Shown one piece after another: positions 31,702 to 44,051 of a stretch of 64,000 nt of DNA. Both the position numbers and the translations under genes were made by a program. The DNA is from Bemisia tabaci. Lineage: Eukaryota > Arthropoda > Insecta > Hemiptera > Aleyrodidae. The notes under the pieces were generated by a model, which saw nothing but the letters and a program-made list of their open reading frames with translations, did not search any database and was not told the DNA's origin. How positions within the stretch are numbered: position 1 is the first letter of the stretch; each line of letters starts with the position of its first letter. Location: contig NC_092802.1 in assembly GCF_918797505.1 (NCBI RefSeq), positions 17,691,883-17,755,882 of the forward strand. The letters run 5' to 3'.

Positions 31702-32130
31702 CTGGAGGGTGGTTTCACGATAACTGGAATAGTTTTGTCGCCGTAACAGACAACTCATTCTCCGCTCATATTTTTAGTAGAAATGATAACCACTCTAATT
31801 TTTGCGCATTAATCTTCAAAGGGTTGCGTATTATACCGCTTTCTAATGATTTATTGCTCTACCTCTCAATTAGTATTAAGTAAATTCCGAAAATGTGCGG
31901 TCTGTTACGCGGTAAAAATTCAGCGTAACAGACCGCACATTTTCGGCCATTTATGTATTAGAATTGAAAAGTTTAGTGATAAATCTTTGAAAAACATTAT
32001 AATACGTAACCCTGTGTAGATTATTGCAAATAATTTCGAGTGATTATCATTACTACTAAAAATATGACCGAAAAATGTGTTGTCTGTCACGGCGACAAAA
32101 CTATTCCAGTTATCATGAAACCACCCTGTA
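31702..32130. mobile_element. Fold-back element with ACAGGGTGGTTTCA ends
   Basis: GGGTGGTTTCACGATAACTGG at the left is mirrored at the right, and TGCGGTCTGTTACGC / GCGTAACAGACCGCA forms the centre, so nearly all of its 430 bp can fold back. It lies just upstream of gene A's coding start. Confidence 0.75.
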
Positions 32131-32458
32131 AAAGGGGACGTTATCTTCCAAAAATTCAAAATTATGTCATTGATACCAATACCTGGAGGAAAAAACAATG
32201 CGTGGCTCGTTTGTAAGGGGTCTCTAAAAAATCTTTTCTCTTAAGAATTCAAAATCAACAAATTCGACTTTTTTTTTTTCTTAATTTCCGCTCTCCTAGG
32301 CTAGCCAATTAGCTCCTGTAATTTTATTTAAAATGAAAATCAGCTCTCTAGGTCATTCCATGCAAAAGTTTAACTTTCCTAAAATTCAATTTGCTCATAA
32401 ATTCAGTACCTCAGGGCAGGAGGATCCGCACCTATCAGTGGATCTACAGCCGAATCTA

Positions 32459-32869
32459 CACTGAAAAAAAATTTTCGGCGTTTTTACCAAGGTCCGTTGG
32501 TACTTTTACCATCTCACTTTTTTTACCAATTATTGGTAATTTTACCAAACAGACTGGTAAGCTTACCTAATAACCGGTATTTTTACTGTTTTTCTCAGGT
32601 AAGAATACCACTTTTATTGGTAATCAATTCCCGGTAACTTTGCCATTTTATCTCGGTAATTCTACCTCAGTCAATAAAAAATATTGGCGTTTTTACCGAG
32701 GTCCAGTAAAATTACCGAGAAAGTCAATAATTTTTCCGAGATTTCTCGGTAAAATTACCAATTCCATATGTGGTAATTTTGCCAAGAAAAACTGGGATCA
32801 AATAGAACCCTGAATTCTTGGTAATTTTACCCTTTTCTTGGTAAATACACCGAGATTTTTTTTTCAGTG
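32459..32869. mobile_element. CACTGAAAAAAA element, copy 2 (intact)
   Basis: Starts CACTGAAAAAAAATTTTCGG and ends GATTTTTTTTTCAGTG, flanked by TA on both sides as for Tc1/mariner-type MITEs. This is the uninterrupted reference copy for 61518-62709. Confidence 0.8.
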
Positions 32870-33310
32870 TATTGGCATTCGCTCTGATACGCTGTCTCTT
32901 GGATCAGGGTGTCTACTGGTGCCCTGTCATTAAAATTCCTTGCTTTTTCAATACATTTTCCTTGCTTTTTCCTTACTTTCCCGAAAATTCCTTTTTCGGC
33001 GATTCTCAAAAATCCTTGCTTTACCCTCGCTCTTTTCCTTACTTTTTCCTTATCTCACAATCGTCTTTAAATGTACTCGGAATCGGGAGAAATGAATGAT
33101 GGAATGGCAAAGGAACACACCGAAAAATACGGGGAATTGAACCGGGTGGTGTTCGGAAATTGCGCACCTCCAAGGCTATCTTTTAAAGTTCATCACAAAA
33201 ATATCCAATTTCCGTACCTCCTCACGGAAAATCCGTACCTTTTCCATGCTTCCGTACCTACTTTGCGAAATCCGTGCTTTTTTAACGTATCCGCACTTTT
33301 TCCGCACAGT
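32870..33310. other. Intergenic stretch with TTCCTTGCTTTTTCC repeats
   Basis: Pyrimidine-rich words CCTTGCTTTTTC and CCTTACTTT recur between about 32935 and 33055. Otherwise unassigned. Confidence 0.4.
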
Positions 33311-34269
33311 ACCCTGGTAAAAATTGGCGATAGGAGTTGCGTTTCAAAATACCACAGGAGTTCTTATAGCCGACTGAATAAGGCGACAGAAAATCATATA
33401 GCTGGCTGTAGAAAGTGGAAAAAATCATACGGCCAGGCTACACGAAGCGATAAAAAATTAAACAGCCGGGCTATAGTTCCTGTCGCCGGGCTTTACACTT
33501 TATCGCCTGGCTGTTGCTTTTTCGCCATCGGCTATAAAAGGCTATAAGAAATTGTGTAGAAATTCGTGTGCTTTGTAAATCCATAATTTGTACGGAATCA
33601 CCTTAATATTTACAAAACGCACATTATATTTTCCTTTACTACATATTTTTTTTCATCAATTAAAATGAGAATAATCCATACAGAGTGTGCAAACATTTCA
33701 AAGTCATGAGTTGAATAACGCTGACTCCAGGAGATTAAATATTAGAGCCTAACTTAAAGCGGAGCGGCGGCGCACTGGCGCCTACAAACCTAACAGGGAT
33801 ACTTCACGCACTGCGCAATGCGTGAAGTATCCCTGTTAGGTTTGTAGGCGCCAATGCGCGTTTCGCGCTGGCTGCCCGCCCGCCGCGCTGCGCGCAGCGT
33901 ACCACGGCGCTTGAAGCAACTATCTCACACCAGAGGTATTGCACAGTATCATACGAAATTGAAGGCGCTCCAACATATTAGGAATGGCAGGCATCCTTCA
34001 AAAGTACGGAGCTTCCCTCGCAAAATAAATCAAGATAGGTACTACGGCCCAAAAAGAGAGCAGTATTCCAAAAACTTACTAAGTCCTAGCATCCGTAATT
34101 AGTAACGTTTAGCATACACTTTATCGCCTGGCTGTTGCTTAATCGCAATCGGCTATAAAAGGCTATAAGAAATTGTGTTGCCGGCTATAGAAGGTATTGG
34201 AAATCTTACAGTCGGCTGTAGGTCTATGGTATTTTGGAACACAGATTCTACTGCCAATTTCTACCAGGG
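33311..34269. mobile_element. CCTGGTAAAAATTGGC fold-back element, long copy 2
   Basis: About 960 bp with CCCTGGTAAAAATTGGC and GCCAATTTCTACCAGGG ends and a central palindrome at about 33778-33853 with one mismatched pair. Confidence 0.8.
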
Positions 34270-35395
34270 TAGACACCCTGTTAGATACACACCTCGCATC
34301 TACCTAGGTCGATAGATGAAGAGGGTAAATGATCATCCCGCAGGTAGTATTACTCCCTGTATCGTGAGTAATATTACCGCAACGTTGCCGCAACCTTCCC
34401 TAATTACATTGCTGGGACTTAGAGGATACTGAAGCAACTCTGAGGCAATACCCTCTCGTAGAGTGGGGAATGTTTGCGCACGCTGCAGCTGTTGTGTTCC
34501 TTATCATAGGAGCACACCAACCCTGCCGTGATAGCGAATAGAGCAGTAGGTGTAAAAATGAAAGTTTTGAAGAAAAAAACCAGGTTCAGAAGCTTCTGAC
34601 CGGATTTTATTGAGGGTAGGCTCCGTTCTTGGTCAAATTGCCACTAATCGTCCGAAAGACTCCTAGAGGTAGTTTGGATGATTGAAAATCGACTGATTTC
34701 ATTTCAATTGCATGAAAATGAAAAATACCATTTTTGCTGGGTTATTGTTAGGCAAGACAGCCGTGCGTGCTATCATTCTGCGTGCTTTCGTGGTTGCGTT
34801 TTGGACATACAGCAAACGCATTTTCAGGTTAGGAATTGGCAGAAGAGGGCGGCATCTTACCTGACAGCACTGCTTTCATTGGCTCTCTGGAGGAATATTG
34901 TCACTTACTGCCGTTCTTGCCTGAGACTACGTCATTTTTTGCGCACTTACGGCTTTCTCACATGTCTCGTTTTGATACATTTACGATGATTTTGCCGTTT
35001 TAGCTGTTTCAGTGCTTTTATCTAAAAGAGATTGGACGAATTTTGAGGGAAACTAAATTTCGAAAATGACACACTCTCTTCGCTATCACGGCAGAACCAG
35101 TTTGTGACGTCTCCGTCACATTGTCGCTGCTGAAATTTTGGCGCGGCGATTTGGGTGTTTGTGGTGCGGTCGATACCCCACCCGCGGCTACTGGATGCCG
35201 TTTTGGAACCGGACCTTGACACTGACGATCTTTATCCGTCGACGAGAGGCCGGTCAGTTCGCGCTCTGACCTCGCTCATCAAGCCACGCTTCCACAGGGC
35301 GCGAGCGACGCGAGTGCAAAGTTGGCCGCGCGAAGTGAACCGCCAAGCCGGGTGCAATAATTTAAAGCATGCCTGTATCTAGAGTACCTATACAG
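34270..35395. other. Intergenic stretch with GC-rich patch at 35.15-35.35 kb
   Basis: The GC- and CpG-rich patch stands out from its AT-rich surroundings. It could hold the promoter and noncoding first exon of gene A, whose ATG directly follows an acceptor; TCAGTG on the minus strand (near 35220) would suit an arthropod initiator. Not proven. Confidence 0.25.
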
Positions 35396-35976
35396 TATAC
35401 AGGGTGTCCCAGGATTATGTGCGAATATTGACGGCGTCAATTCTTTGGGTCAAGAAAGTGTGGTGTAACTTTTTTTCAAAATACACTTTCCGCGGCGGCC
35501 ACCCGCGGCCCCCCAAAGTTGGAGAGAAAAAAATCGTCTTTTTGACCCTGTGATAATGTTTATCAACCAATGTTAATGAAAATTGTTAACTAGGGGTAAT
35601 TTTAAAAGTTTTTTCATTTTTGACCTCCAAAAAAAGGAAAACTCATTTTAATGGGGGGGGGGGGGTTAGGGGGATATCGAACCTAAAAGTGGCGAAAATT
35701 AATGTTTCTAGCTACAAAAATTGATTTTGACGGCACCACTAGACTCAGCGTTGAAAAATACTGAGAAAATATGTCTTGCATTTTTTCGCTATGACTCATC
35801 ATTTTTGAGATAACAGGGATTGAATGGAGCGCGGGTGGCGCAAAGGGGGTGAGGGTGGCTCCCGAGGGAAAGCGTTTTTGGGAAAAAAGTTAAACCACGA
35901 ACAAGTTTTTTTTTTTTTTTGACCGAAAGAATCGACTTCTTCAATATTCGTACTTAATCCTGGGACACCCTGTATA
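35396..35976. mobile_element. TATACAGGGTGTCCCAGGATTA inverted-repeat element
   Basis: The left end TATACAGGGTGTCCCAGGAT and the right end ATCCTGGGACACCCTGTATA are inverted, about 580 bp apart. A related end (TTTGGGACACCCTGAAT) occurs alone near 40835. G-run at about 35653. Confidence 0.7.
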
Positions 35977-36286
35977 GGGAGAGTGCGGACATGCCGAAGT
36001 ATGGATATCTTGGGGCCCAAAAAGGCAGCCAACCATCTAACACAAAAATTGTCACTGCCGATCTTCAGATTCCAAAATCAAACTCAGGTGACTAAGAATG
36101 TTCATAAATGAGCGTTCTTCCGAAAAAATGAGTAACTGAATGCAGACTAAGTCAAATACGTTCTTTACAACTTTTCCTTACGAGACGAGGGTTGTACGTG
36201 AATTCGAAGTAGTCTGTCAGGGGCGGCACGGGCCCCTCCGCTCTGGAGCCCGGTTGTGATTTCACGACAAAACCTCGAGTGGATTA

Positions 36287-36538
36287 CTGCTTTGCTAAGG
36301 AAAAACGCCGTATGAACATTCGAGTGTTGCCAAATTTCCTCTTATAAAATGTTTATTTTTGAAAAAAGTTATGACTATTTATCCTTGAAAATTTCAAAGA
36401 ATTTAAATCAAATCTAGAACAAAATTCTCTGAAAAATTGGAGGAAAAATATTCACAAATTTTCCGAAAAATTCGTGATTTACCAAAAGAAATTTGGCAAC
36501 GCCTGGAGGTTCATACGGTGTTTTTCCTCAGCACGGCA
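36287..36538. mobile_element. TGCCGTGCTAAGGA MITE, copy 2
   Basis: CTTTGCTAAGGAAAAACGCC at the left and GTGTTTTTCCTCAGCACGGCA at the right, with the family's inner TTGCCAAATTTCC pair. Confidence 0.75.
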
Positions 36539-37236
36539 TATTAATGCTGCTGCGTGGAAGACTTTTTGGCCTACCTCGAAATTTGAAGGCAAATAACAGG
36601 AATATGCGTACCTCACCCTCAATACCTCCCCACTTCTCCGTGTCAATCCTATTTCCTCAAAATTTTCAGTCAGAAAATGCTTCTGATCGCACGAGTTTGG
36701 TAATTTTTTTTGCCCTCTCGTGAATATCCATGTAAATGCTCAGCAATTTACTGTGAGGGAAAAAAAAAAAAAAAAAAAACCTCGGTGGGTAGGGGACTTT
36801 TAAGACACATAATTTTACTGATTATAGGCATCTGACTATAGGCAACAGTACTCACGTATTGTTGAAGTTAATATTCGTAAACTGTTACTGGAGCTAAGCG
36901 TATGTACAAAAACTGAATCTAAAAAAACTGAAAAATAATCATTCTTTGCTTTTGCGCCGAGTAAATGCATAATTCATTGGTGTTAGTGGCTTCATTATTC
37001 TCAAATATCTCGCTTACATTACTTAATGGGTGCATGTTTTCAGGTTGTTAGACTTCAATTTGCACGTAAGCTTAATGGAGCTCTGATTTAATATTACTCT
37101 TTAGACCCTTTTTTATATACTAATTTTCCTTATTTTTGGTGTAAAATCATCCGTCTATCTTTCCTTATCCAAAAACGCAAGACAATCAGAGAATCTAACG
37201 CATTAAAGTCTGGTTAGTGGTAATGGAAGCAGAAAT
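36539..37236. other. Intergenic stretch, nothing assigned
   Basis: AT-rich, with an A-run near 36760. I see no gene or element. Confidence 0.4.
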
Positions 37237-37358
37237 GGACGTATTTCTGCCAAACGGAAATATATGCATTAAGACATGAGCCCTGAGACCCCTAAGGATA
37301 TATGTATGATAGGGCTCACGTCATAATACACATAGTTCCGTTTGGCAAAAATTCGTCC
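37237..37358. mobile_element. GGACGTATTTCT MITE, copy 2 (122 bp)
   Basis: The left end GGACGTATTTCTGCCAAACGG is inverted at the right, with AAAT on both sides as a 4-bp target duplication. The interior contains TGAGCCCT, shared with 49087-49208. Confidence 0.85.
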
Positions 37359-37718
37359 AAATTACCCATGCAACGAACGATGTTGGTTAATCTTCCGTTA
37401 GTGTTAGTATAGGACACAATTGGACTAACTTGAGAAAAACACGCCATGCATTAAATTTGAGTCAAGGAAAAGAGGCTTGAAGGTTTATTTCGACATCAGA
37501 CTCAATTCAAAGATAAGCTTTCATTGCGATTTTTATATCTAAACGAATAATTTTTTTTTTTTACATTTTTTATCGGTTTTCAATTTCTGATGGAGGATAA
37601 TTTACGACCAGTTAAATTTAAAACTACTATCAGCTCATTTTTTCCTAATAACGTGACTTTAGGCATTTCTGTTACACTCGCAGCTCAGTATAAGCTCAAT
37701 GGGTAAAAACTGAATGGC

Positions 37719-38303
37719 TTAAGGGGAGCCAGCCACTTGAAAATTGAAAAAAAATGTTTTTTTTATTTTCTGGCTGATCTTAATCTCCTGCTCCTCACGT
37801 TTAATTTCAGACTAAGTTTTACTTGATCTGATGAGTAGTTTTGAAGTTACGCGCGGTTTAGTGAGGGAAGGTTTACTAAATACACTACTAATTAAACTAA
37901 AACTGATTTTGCTGTTTTTTTTTAATTCCTCATTTCCCGAAAACTACATTTTTCAGCACTCATGTACCTTTTTCTCAGGATCTACTGAACCGATTTTCAA
38001 AAACTTTGTTTTGTTCTAATCCTTGCACTCTCCTGCACATTTTATCACGAGCTTTTCTAAAATTTCGAGCTGTATTTTTTTTAATTTGCTTTCAAATGTC
38101 CAAATTCTTTGATTTCTAGCAAAAAAATTTCAAAAATTCACCAAAATTTCAAATTTTTAAATTTTAAAAAAAGCCCGTGTTAAAATGTTCAGGAGAGTTC
38201 AAAGTTCAAAAGAAAAAAAAGAGAAGTAATTTTTGTTCAGTAGATCCTGAGAAAAAGGTACAAACGTTAATATTGGGAAGATAGGGTGTCTGGCTCCCCT
38301 TAA
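37719..38303. mobile_element. TTAAGGGGAGCCAG element (piggyBac-type MITE candidate)
   Basis: The ends TTAAGGGGAGCCAGCCAC and GTGTCTGGCTCCCCTTAA are inverted, with TTAA at both borders. Inner words GATCTACTGA and CAGTAGATC also pair. About 585 bp, no coding frame. Confidence 0.75.
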
Positions 38304-38306
38304 TAC

Positions 38307-38544
38307 TGCCGTGCTAAGGAAGAATACCGCATGAGCCCTCAGGTGTTGCCAAATTTCCTTCGATAAAAACAGAATTTACTGGGAAAATTGTAAATCTTTT
38401 TCCTAAAATTTTCAGACAATTTTGTACGCTATATATCTGAAAATGCCGATAAAAAATATGCTTAAATTGCGTCAAAAATATGTTTTATCAAGGAAAATTT
38501 GGCAACTCTCGAATTTTCATACGGCGTTCCTTCTCATCATGGCA
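38307..38544. mobile_element. TGCCGTGCTAAGGA MITE, copy 3
   Basis: TGCCGTGCTAAGGAAGAATACC at the left, degraded right end TTCTCATCATGGCA, immediately following the TTAA element. Confidence 0.7.
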
Positions 38545-38947
38545 AAATAGGAGTGAAGAATAGATTTATTCTAACCGATTTCGATTCAAGCGTACCTATA
38601 TACTTCAAACTGAATGTGATCGGATCTGTGAAAAGGAACCTTATTATCTATCCGGAGGAAATTCCCTTTGACCTTTTATAAAACCAAAACCACGTATGTC
38701 TGCAAGCTAAGAGTTTTCGTCTCGGAACTTCAGGACTCAGAGCTTTCTCAGTTTTCAGAGCCAAACTTACGCCAATATTTAAAGACGTCTATGCATCTCC
38801 AGAAAGTTAAGAATAATTTTCTCCTGGTAAGTAAGGTCCCTTCTCACAGATCCCGTCACGAATATTTTATCTCACGAAGACTCTTGAGCGTACAAAAAAG
38901 GAGATCGCTTCGGCTCATATCGTCACCCTCCGGCAAAAAGATCACCG

Positions 38948-39153
38948 GCGCCATGCGACGTTTAAAAATTTCCGCCGCCATGTTATTTTTTTTACAAAAA
39001 ATTGCTCGACGAAGCTGTCCGAAAATTTCACTGAATTTTTTTTTTTTTTTTTGCTGCCAATAAGATTCAGTGAAATTTTCAAACAGATTAGACCAAAAAT
39101 TTCTCTGAAAACTAATAAAATGGCGGCGGAAATTTTTAAATGTCGCATGGCGC
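38948..39153. mobile_element. GGCGCCATGCGACG fold-back MITE
   Basis: GCGCCATGCGACGTTTAAAA at the left is mirrored by TTTTTAAATGTCGCATGGCGC at the right, with a T-run near the centre. About 205 bp; it abuts the next hAT-type MITE. Confidence 0.7.
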
Positions 39154-39154
39154 T

Positions 39155-39319
39155 CAGTGGCGCGGCGTGCTTTGCGATATATCGATTGTTCTGCCATTTA
39201 AACCTATGGTAAAGAATCGATTATTTAGGGGTTCGCTGCAAACACCCTGTTTATCGATCATTTTCCACGGGTTTAAATAACATAACAATCGATTTATCGC
39301 AAAGCACGCCACGCCACTG
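39155..39319. mobile_element. hAT-type MITE (CAGTGGCGTGGCGTG family), copy 3
   Basis: The ends CAGTGGCGCGGCGTG and CACGCCACGCCACTG are inverted. Flanks ATGGCGCT and ATGCGCTT fit an 8-bp duplication with an indel. Inserted at the edge of the 38948-39153 element. Confidence 0.8.
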
Positions 39320-39391
39320 ATGCGCTTGTGATACTTGGGCCGGCAGGTGACGATATGAGAGAATTGTTGCCAACTTTTAACAGCTACCACC

Positions 39392-39555
39392 CAGTGGCGT
39401 GGCGTGATTCGATATATATCGATATTTCCCCATTTGAAGCTATGGTAAAGAATCGATTATTAAGGTGTTCGCTGCGAACGCCCTGTCTATCGATCCTTTC
39501 TCATGGGTTTAAATGGAAAAGCAATCGATATATCGCAAAGCACGCCACGCCACTG
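39392..39555. mobile_element. hAT-type MITE (CAGTGGCGTGGCGTG family), copy 4
   Basis: Intact ends and a perfect 8-bp duplication CTACCACC. It lies 72 bp from copy 3. Confidence 0.9.
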
Positions 39556-39563
39556 CTACCACC

Positions 39564-41007
39564 GACCCGCGTACTTAAATCGTCGATGTGTTTTGATCCT
39601 GAATCTTCAATTCTATCCGCTTGTGCGAGGTGATTAATGGACAAAGTAAGTTTTTAATTGAAGCATTCATCAGCTGGAAGTTCAAGGTTTGCCAAGCTCA
39701 CTGCTCGCGGTTGAGCCCATCTCGTTGGCTGTGGCTACTCGCGTAATTGAATCGAAAAATGCAGAAAGATAACATGCTCATTTTCTGATGCGCCTCCAAG
39801 TCTGCCAGTTAACTCGCCGACCAGGGCTCATCATGAATTAGGTAAGCAACATTTCTGTAGTCAACGATTCAATCGTCATTCTTCTCATAAACCCTATCTA
39901 CTCAGACGTCCCTCCACTCAGATTGGTCTCATCTTAAAGCCAATGGGTGATATCAGAATGGGAGGAAGGGGCCCACCTGTCTTCTCCTTAATTCAACCTG
40001 CATCGTGGATGAACTTGCCAAACGCCAAGAGCGCTGCGGAAAAACGGTACACGCGCTTAAGCCTATTTGTAGGCAAATCTTCCATGAAATGAACCATCTT
40101 TAAATCTAAAACATATCGAAGGTGTAAGTTCGCAACCACGTATATCGGTTTGCGACGTTGTAGACTTCCCATCAGACTTTATTTTTGAAATGGAAAAATA
40201 CTCAAAGGCTATTCTTAAAAACTGTCACGATTTTTCTTCTATGTACGAAAAATATTCTGCGAAAACTTCAAGGAACGACATCGATTTGTTCTCTTTTAAA
40301 AAAATAAAATAAGAGCGGAGATTTTTTAACACCGCAGACTACACCGTCGATATGTATGTTCAACATGGAGCTCACGATTTAACGATCGGTCAGCTCAGTC
40401 AGTCTGAAAAACGAAGCCGTTTTCTTTCCTACTCAAAGAGACTACGTTTTGGCATGATTCTAATGGAAATTAAATTTCGCACTAAAATTATGAATATTGT
40501 TGGTGAAACTACCAGACCATGTATCGTATTTTTTTTTGTGCCGACATTTTTGCCCTGTAATAAACCTAGACCAACTGCCAAAAACCATTATGTCAAAGAC
40601 CTAAAAAGTGACCCACAGTTTGCGCCAAAAAGTGTCTGTTTTCATCCTCTCTCGATTGAGGAGTCACAATAAGGGGAGGGGGTCAGTCATTTGTAAAAAA
40701 ATAGGGGTCCGCTGTTCTCTCTGTGGGGAGCCCTCGAACATTTTGGGTACCTTGAAAGTAGCTTACATTTTCCCATAAATATTCCCTAAGTTTCATTTCA
40801 AAATAAGACCGAAGTAAAATTTTAGAGGGAGTGAACCGGACTTTTGGGACACCCTGAATGAGTCATAACAAATTAGCCCGCTGGTTTTTCATTTAGGGTT
40901 GATTTTAGAAATCACCGACGGTCCGACGCGACGTACCCATCATGCTCTGCGTCAAATTTTGATGATAGAACATGAGTCGTAGTGCTTTTCCTTATCCCGG
41001 GCCAGTG
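39564..41007. other. Intergenic stretch with one dispersed repeat
   Basis: About 40110-40356 matches the CGACGGTGAAAC repeat of 20286-20575 (TCTGCGAAAACTTCAAG and neighbouring words). The rest is unassigned; a 106-codon frame at 40352-40672 resembles no family I know. Confidence 0.4.
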
Positions 41008-41256
41008 TACCGTGCTAAGGAAAAACGCCGTATGAACACTCGAGAGTTGCCAAATTTCCCTTGATAAAACATGTATTTTTGACAACATTCGTCCATATTT
41101 TCCCTTGAAATTGTCTTATATTTTAGATTTAATTGCGTAAAAAATTGTATGAAACTGTTTGAAAATAATTTTCACGATTTCCGCAGTAAATTCTTATTTA
41201 TCGGAGGAAACTTGGCAACGTGTGAGACTCATACAGCGTTTTTCCTTAGCACGGCA
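41008..41256. mobile_element. TGCCGTGCTAAGGA MITE, copy 4
   Basis: CCGTGCTAAGGAAAAACGCCG at the left and CGTTTTTCCTTAGCACGGCA at the right. Confidence 0.8.
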
Positions 41257-41278
41257 GAGAAAATCCCTCAGAGATATA

Positions 41279-41545
41279 GCAATATTTAAAAGCTGTGCAT
41301 ACAGAACAGCACTTAAATATATTAAATTAATAGATGAAAAAGAAGATATTTCACAGTTATGAGCAATAGAGAAGGAGAGGTAGAATAATATATACATACA
41401 TATATAAGAATATAATTAGTAATATTTAAAGTGCTGTACATACAAAACAGCACTTAAATATATTAAATTAATAGATAAGAAGAAGATATTTAACAGTTAT
41501 TAGCAATAGAGATGGAGAGGTAGAATAATATATGTATTAATCATT
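41279..41545. repeat. Direct duplication of about 140 bp
   Basis: The segment with AACAGCACTTAAATATATTA and GGAGAGGTAGAATAATATAT occurs twice, starting at about 41279 and about 41419, with roughly 90 percent identity by eye. Confidence 0.75.
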
Positions 41546-42149
41546 AGCATTATACTGCATTAGAGAAGGAAGGCTTCCCTCAGAAGCATCGCCTATTGTT
41601 ATACCCGCGCGTTTAAGTCTCCGAACAAAGTCCAGTGCCAATCTTCGAGTTCTCAATTTAAGAAAAGTTCACGAAGGTCGGATCGGGATGTGGGTCATTC
41701 GTGGGGGGGGGGGGGCGGGAGGAGGGGGAGGGGTAGTTGATGCGTCTGTTTATCTCCCGTACGAAATGCTATCGAGTTCTATATAATCAAGTCATTTCTA
41801 TCGATAAGTTTCAATCCGACGAGACGAGGCGCGCGACACGACGCGACGCGACGCGAAAACCAACGCAACGCAACGATCAGTCTAAAACGGCATTGATTAG
41901 GAAGACAGCTATTTTAAATCACTTTTTCCTTGATACCGCGCACGCCTGAGACGTAACGCTTCGAGATTTTATCGAGTTCCTAGAGAGTGAAATTATGAGG
42001 CTAAAAATGGACCACGTTAAGCAGAAAGGAACCAAGCCACATCAGCTACACGGAATGAATTGATTACTGATTTAACAATGAAATTGTTGAAAAGTATGTC
42101 CGACGTGTTTCAAACGTACATTTTACGATAGTGCAAATCTAATTCAACC

Positions 42150-42248
42150 AGCACGGGGGTGGTTAAATTAGCATATTTTGAGGAAATTTGTCTCAGAGGA
42201 AATTTGTCAACTCTTGAATGTTTATACGGCGTTTATCCTCAGCACGGC
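42150..42248. mobile_element. TGCCGTGCTAAGGA MITE, copy 5 (right end only)
   Basis: Only GAGGAAATTTGTCAACTC and TATACGGCGTTTATCCTCAGCACGGC remain. Confidence 0.55.
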
Positions 42249-42891
42249 TGTGCAGGCTATATGTTTCATTATCAAACTTTCAGACAAAACACGTTGAACG
42301 TAAAGCAAACTTCTAAAATTAACTTATGAGCGAGGAATTGCAATTTTTATTAATTAACACAATTAACTGCAAATTCAAACTTTCCGCTCGCTGAAAACCA
42401 TAATCAGCTCAAGTCAAAAATTCGCCATTGAATCAAAAAATATTATAAGACCCTGACAAATAATTATAGCTTTCTTTTACAGACGCAATTTTCTTTCTCT
42501 ACTGATAGGAAGTTCTCCTAATCTTTTCAAGAGAAAGTCACGTCCCAAAGGAGAATTGAGGGGCCTTGGAGATCAAGGCGCATAAGTGTAGATTTTGCTA
42601 TTTCGAGAAAAGCGTGTCTAAAGTTTCTAAATTACGTGAAGCCGTATATGGGGGAAGGAAAGTTCAAACTCACATATCGATGCTTAAAAATCGGATTTGA
42701 TCATTGAATTTTTCATAGAATTTCTTTCAAACCTAGATTTAGTTGAAATCACTAGTATCTCAATTTTTTCGAAAACTGCCCTTAAGCGCCTTGTCCTCCA
42801 AGCCCCTCAATTCTACCATTGTAAAGCACTCTTAATTATTTAAACCCTGAATTTCACTCGAAAAGAATTTGGTTTCTCGCGACCCAGAAGT
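42249..42891. other. Intergenic stretch, nothing assigned
   Basis: AT-rich, no element or gene recognised. Confidence 0.4.
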
Positions 42892-43160
42892 GTCAATTGG
42901 ATTGCATTTTGCAAAAAGGAACCACAAGCATTCCAGTGTTGCTAGGATTGTGCAGCTTACAAGCTCTGCAAATAAATACTGAAATAATGTAAACATTTAC
43001 ATTTAAAAATGTAATTTTCGTCTTAATTCATAGTAAATTGGGAGTAAAGAATAAACTTGTTTAGATTATCAGTTTATACTTGCAAGGTAAACAAAGTTGC
43101 ACAATCTTAGCAACATTGGAATGCTAGTGGTTCCTTTTTGCAAAATGCAATCCAATTGAC
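42892..43160. mobile_element. Inverted-repeat element, GTCAATTGGATTGC ends
   Basis: GTCAATTGGATTGCATTTTG with AAAAAGGAACCAC is mirrored at the right. The outer arms are essentially perfect for over 30 bp. Its ends resemble the GGACTGCATTTTGCAA family. Confidence 0.75.
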
Positions 43161-44051
43161 GTACGCACAAAAACAGTATTTTTTCCTCTGTGAGATCAAT
43201 GTGAAAAATTTCAATTCGTCCATAGTATTTTACATAAAATGTTGATAAGGGAGCATGGTTTGTAGCGCTTAATTGTGACGTTTTCCCAGAGTTCCATCAG
43301 GGATCAAGTTGTTCACTGATTGTCTCACTAGTCTCATAAACAAGCGACTGGCTTGAAAGACCTGACCTACACCTGACAATTGTCACCTGATCGAGTCAGT
43401 GGTGGGGGTTGAATGTCATTGAGACGGAAAGTTTCGAGAACGGCTAGGGAGTCAGAGCGAAAATGCTTACTAACCTTACTATCTGATGAGCGATGCGGTG
43501 TGCTGGCGAATGATACGAGACCGGCTCACGCGGCAGTGCGATCGAAAATTGCCGCTGAACGAGCTTCGATAGGTCGCGTAGCGATAGATCGAGTCGTCTT
43601 CGATTTGACATCATGAGGCTGGATCAGTTCTGCCGCGCTGTTGCTGCTGCTAGGAAGAGCATATTGTGGACCAAAGTTTCAAAGATAGAATTTTATTCGT
43701 CAGTTAATGTGCTAGACCCAAGTAGTAGTGATCGCTTTAAGTTGCGATTTGACCGGAGAATGTATCGCGATTTTGATACAAATGATTTTGATACAAATAT
43801 ATAGCATGCGTGCAAAATTTCTTTAACCGCTCCTGGCATGAGGGTTTTTTCGGCCGAATGATATAATCAGCCCATATACAATGTGAAAAGCTCATCCACT
43901 TCTATGTACCTGACAGAACGAAAAGATCCCCCCCCCCTCCACCACTTATTTTATGACTAATGACACCATTTCCACCATTACCCACAAATTATTCGGAAAA
44001 ATTGCCTTAGTTGGCCGCCGAAAAGGCAACGAAAAACGAAGAGGAACTTCA
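43161..44051. other. Intergenic stretch with a GC-richer block
   Basis: About 43400-43640 is richer in G+C and CpG than its surroundings and has short open frames on the plus strand (43413-43616, 43613-43804). No family is recognised. It could be a promoter or transcript start, but I cannot support that. Confidence 0.3.

Noticed and set aside
34678..34989. 103-codon plus-strand open frame
   Set aside because: No family resemblance and no supporting context in intergenic sequence.
40352..40672. 106-codon plus-strand open frame
   Set aside because: No recognised family, splice signals or codon pattern; it starts at the edge of a dispersed repeat.
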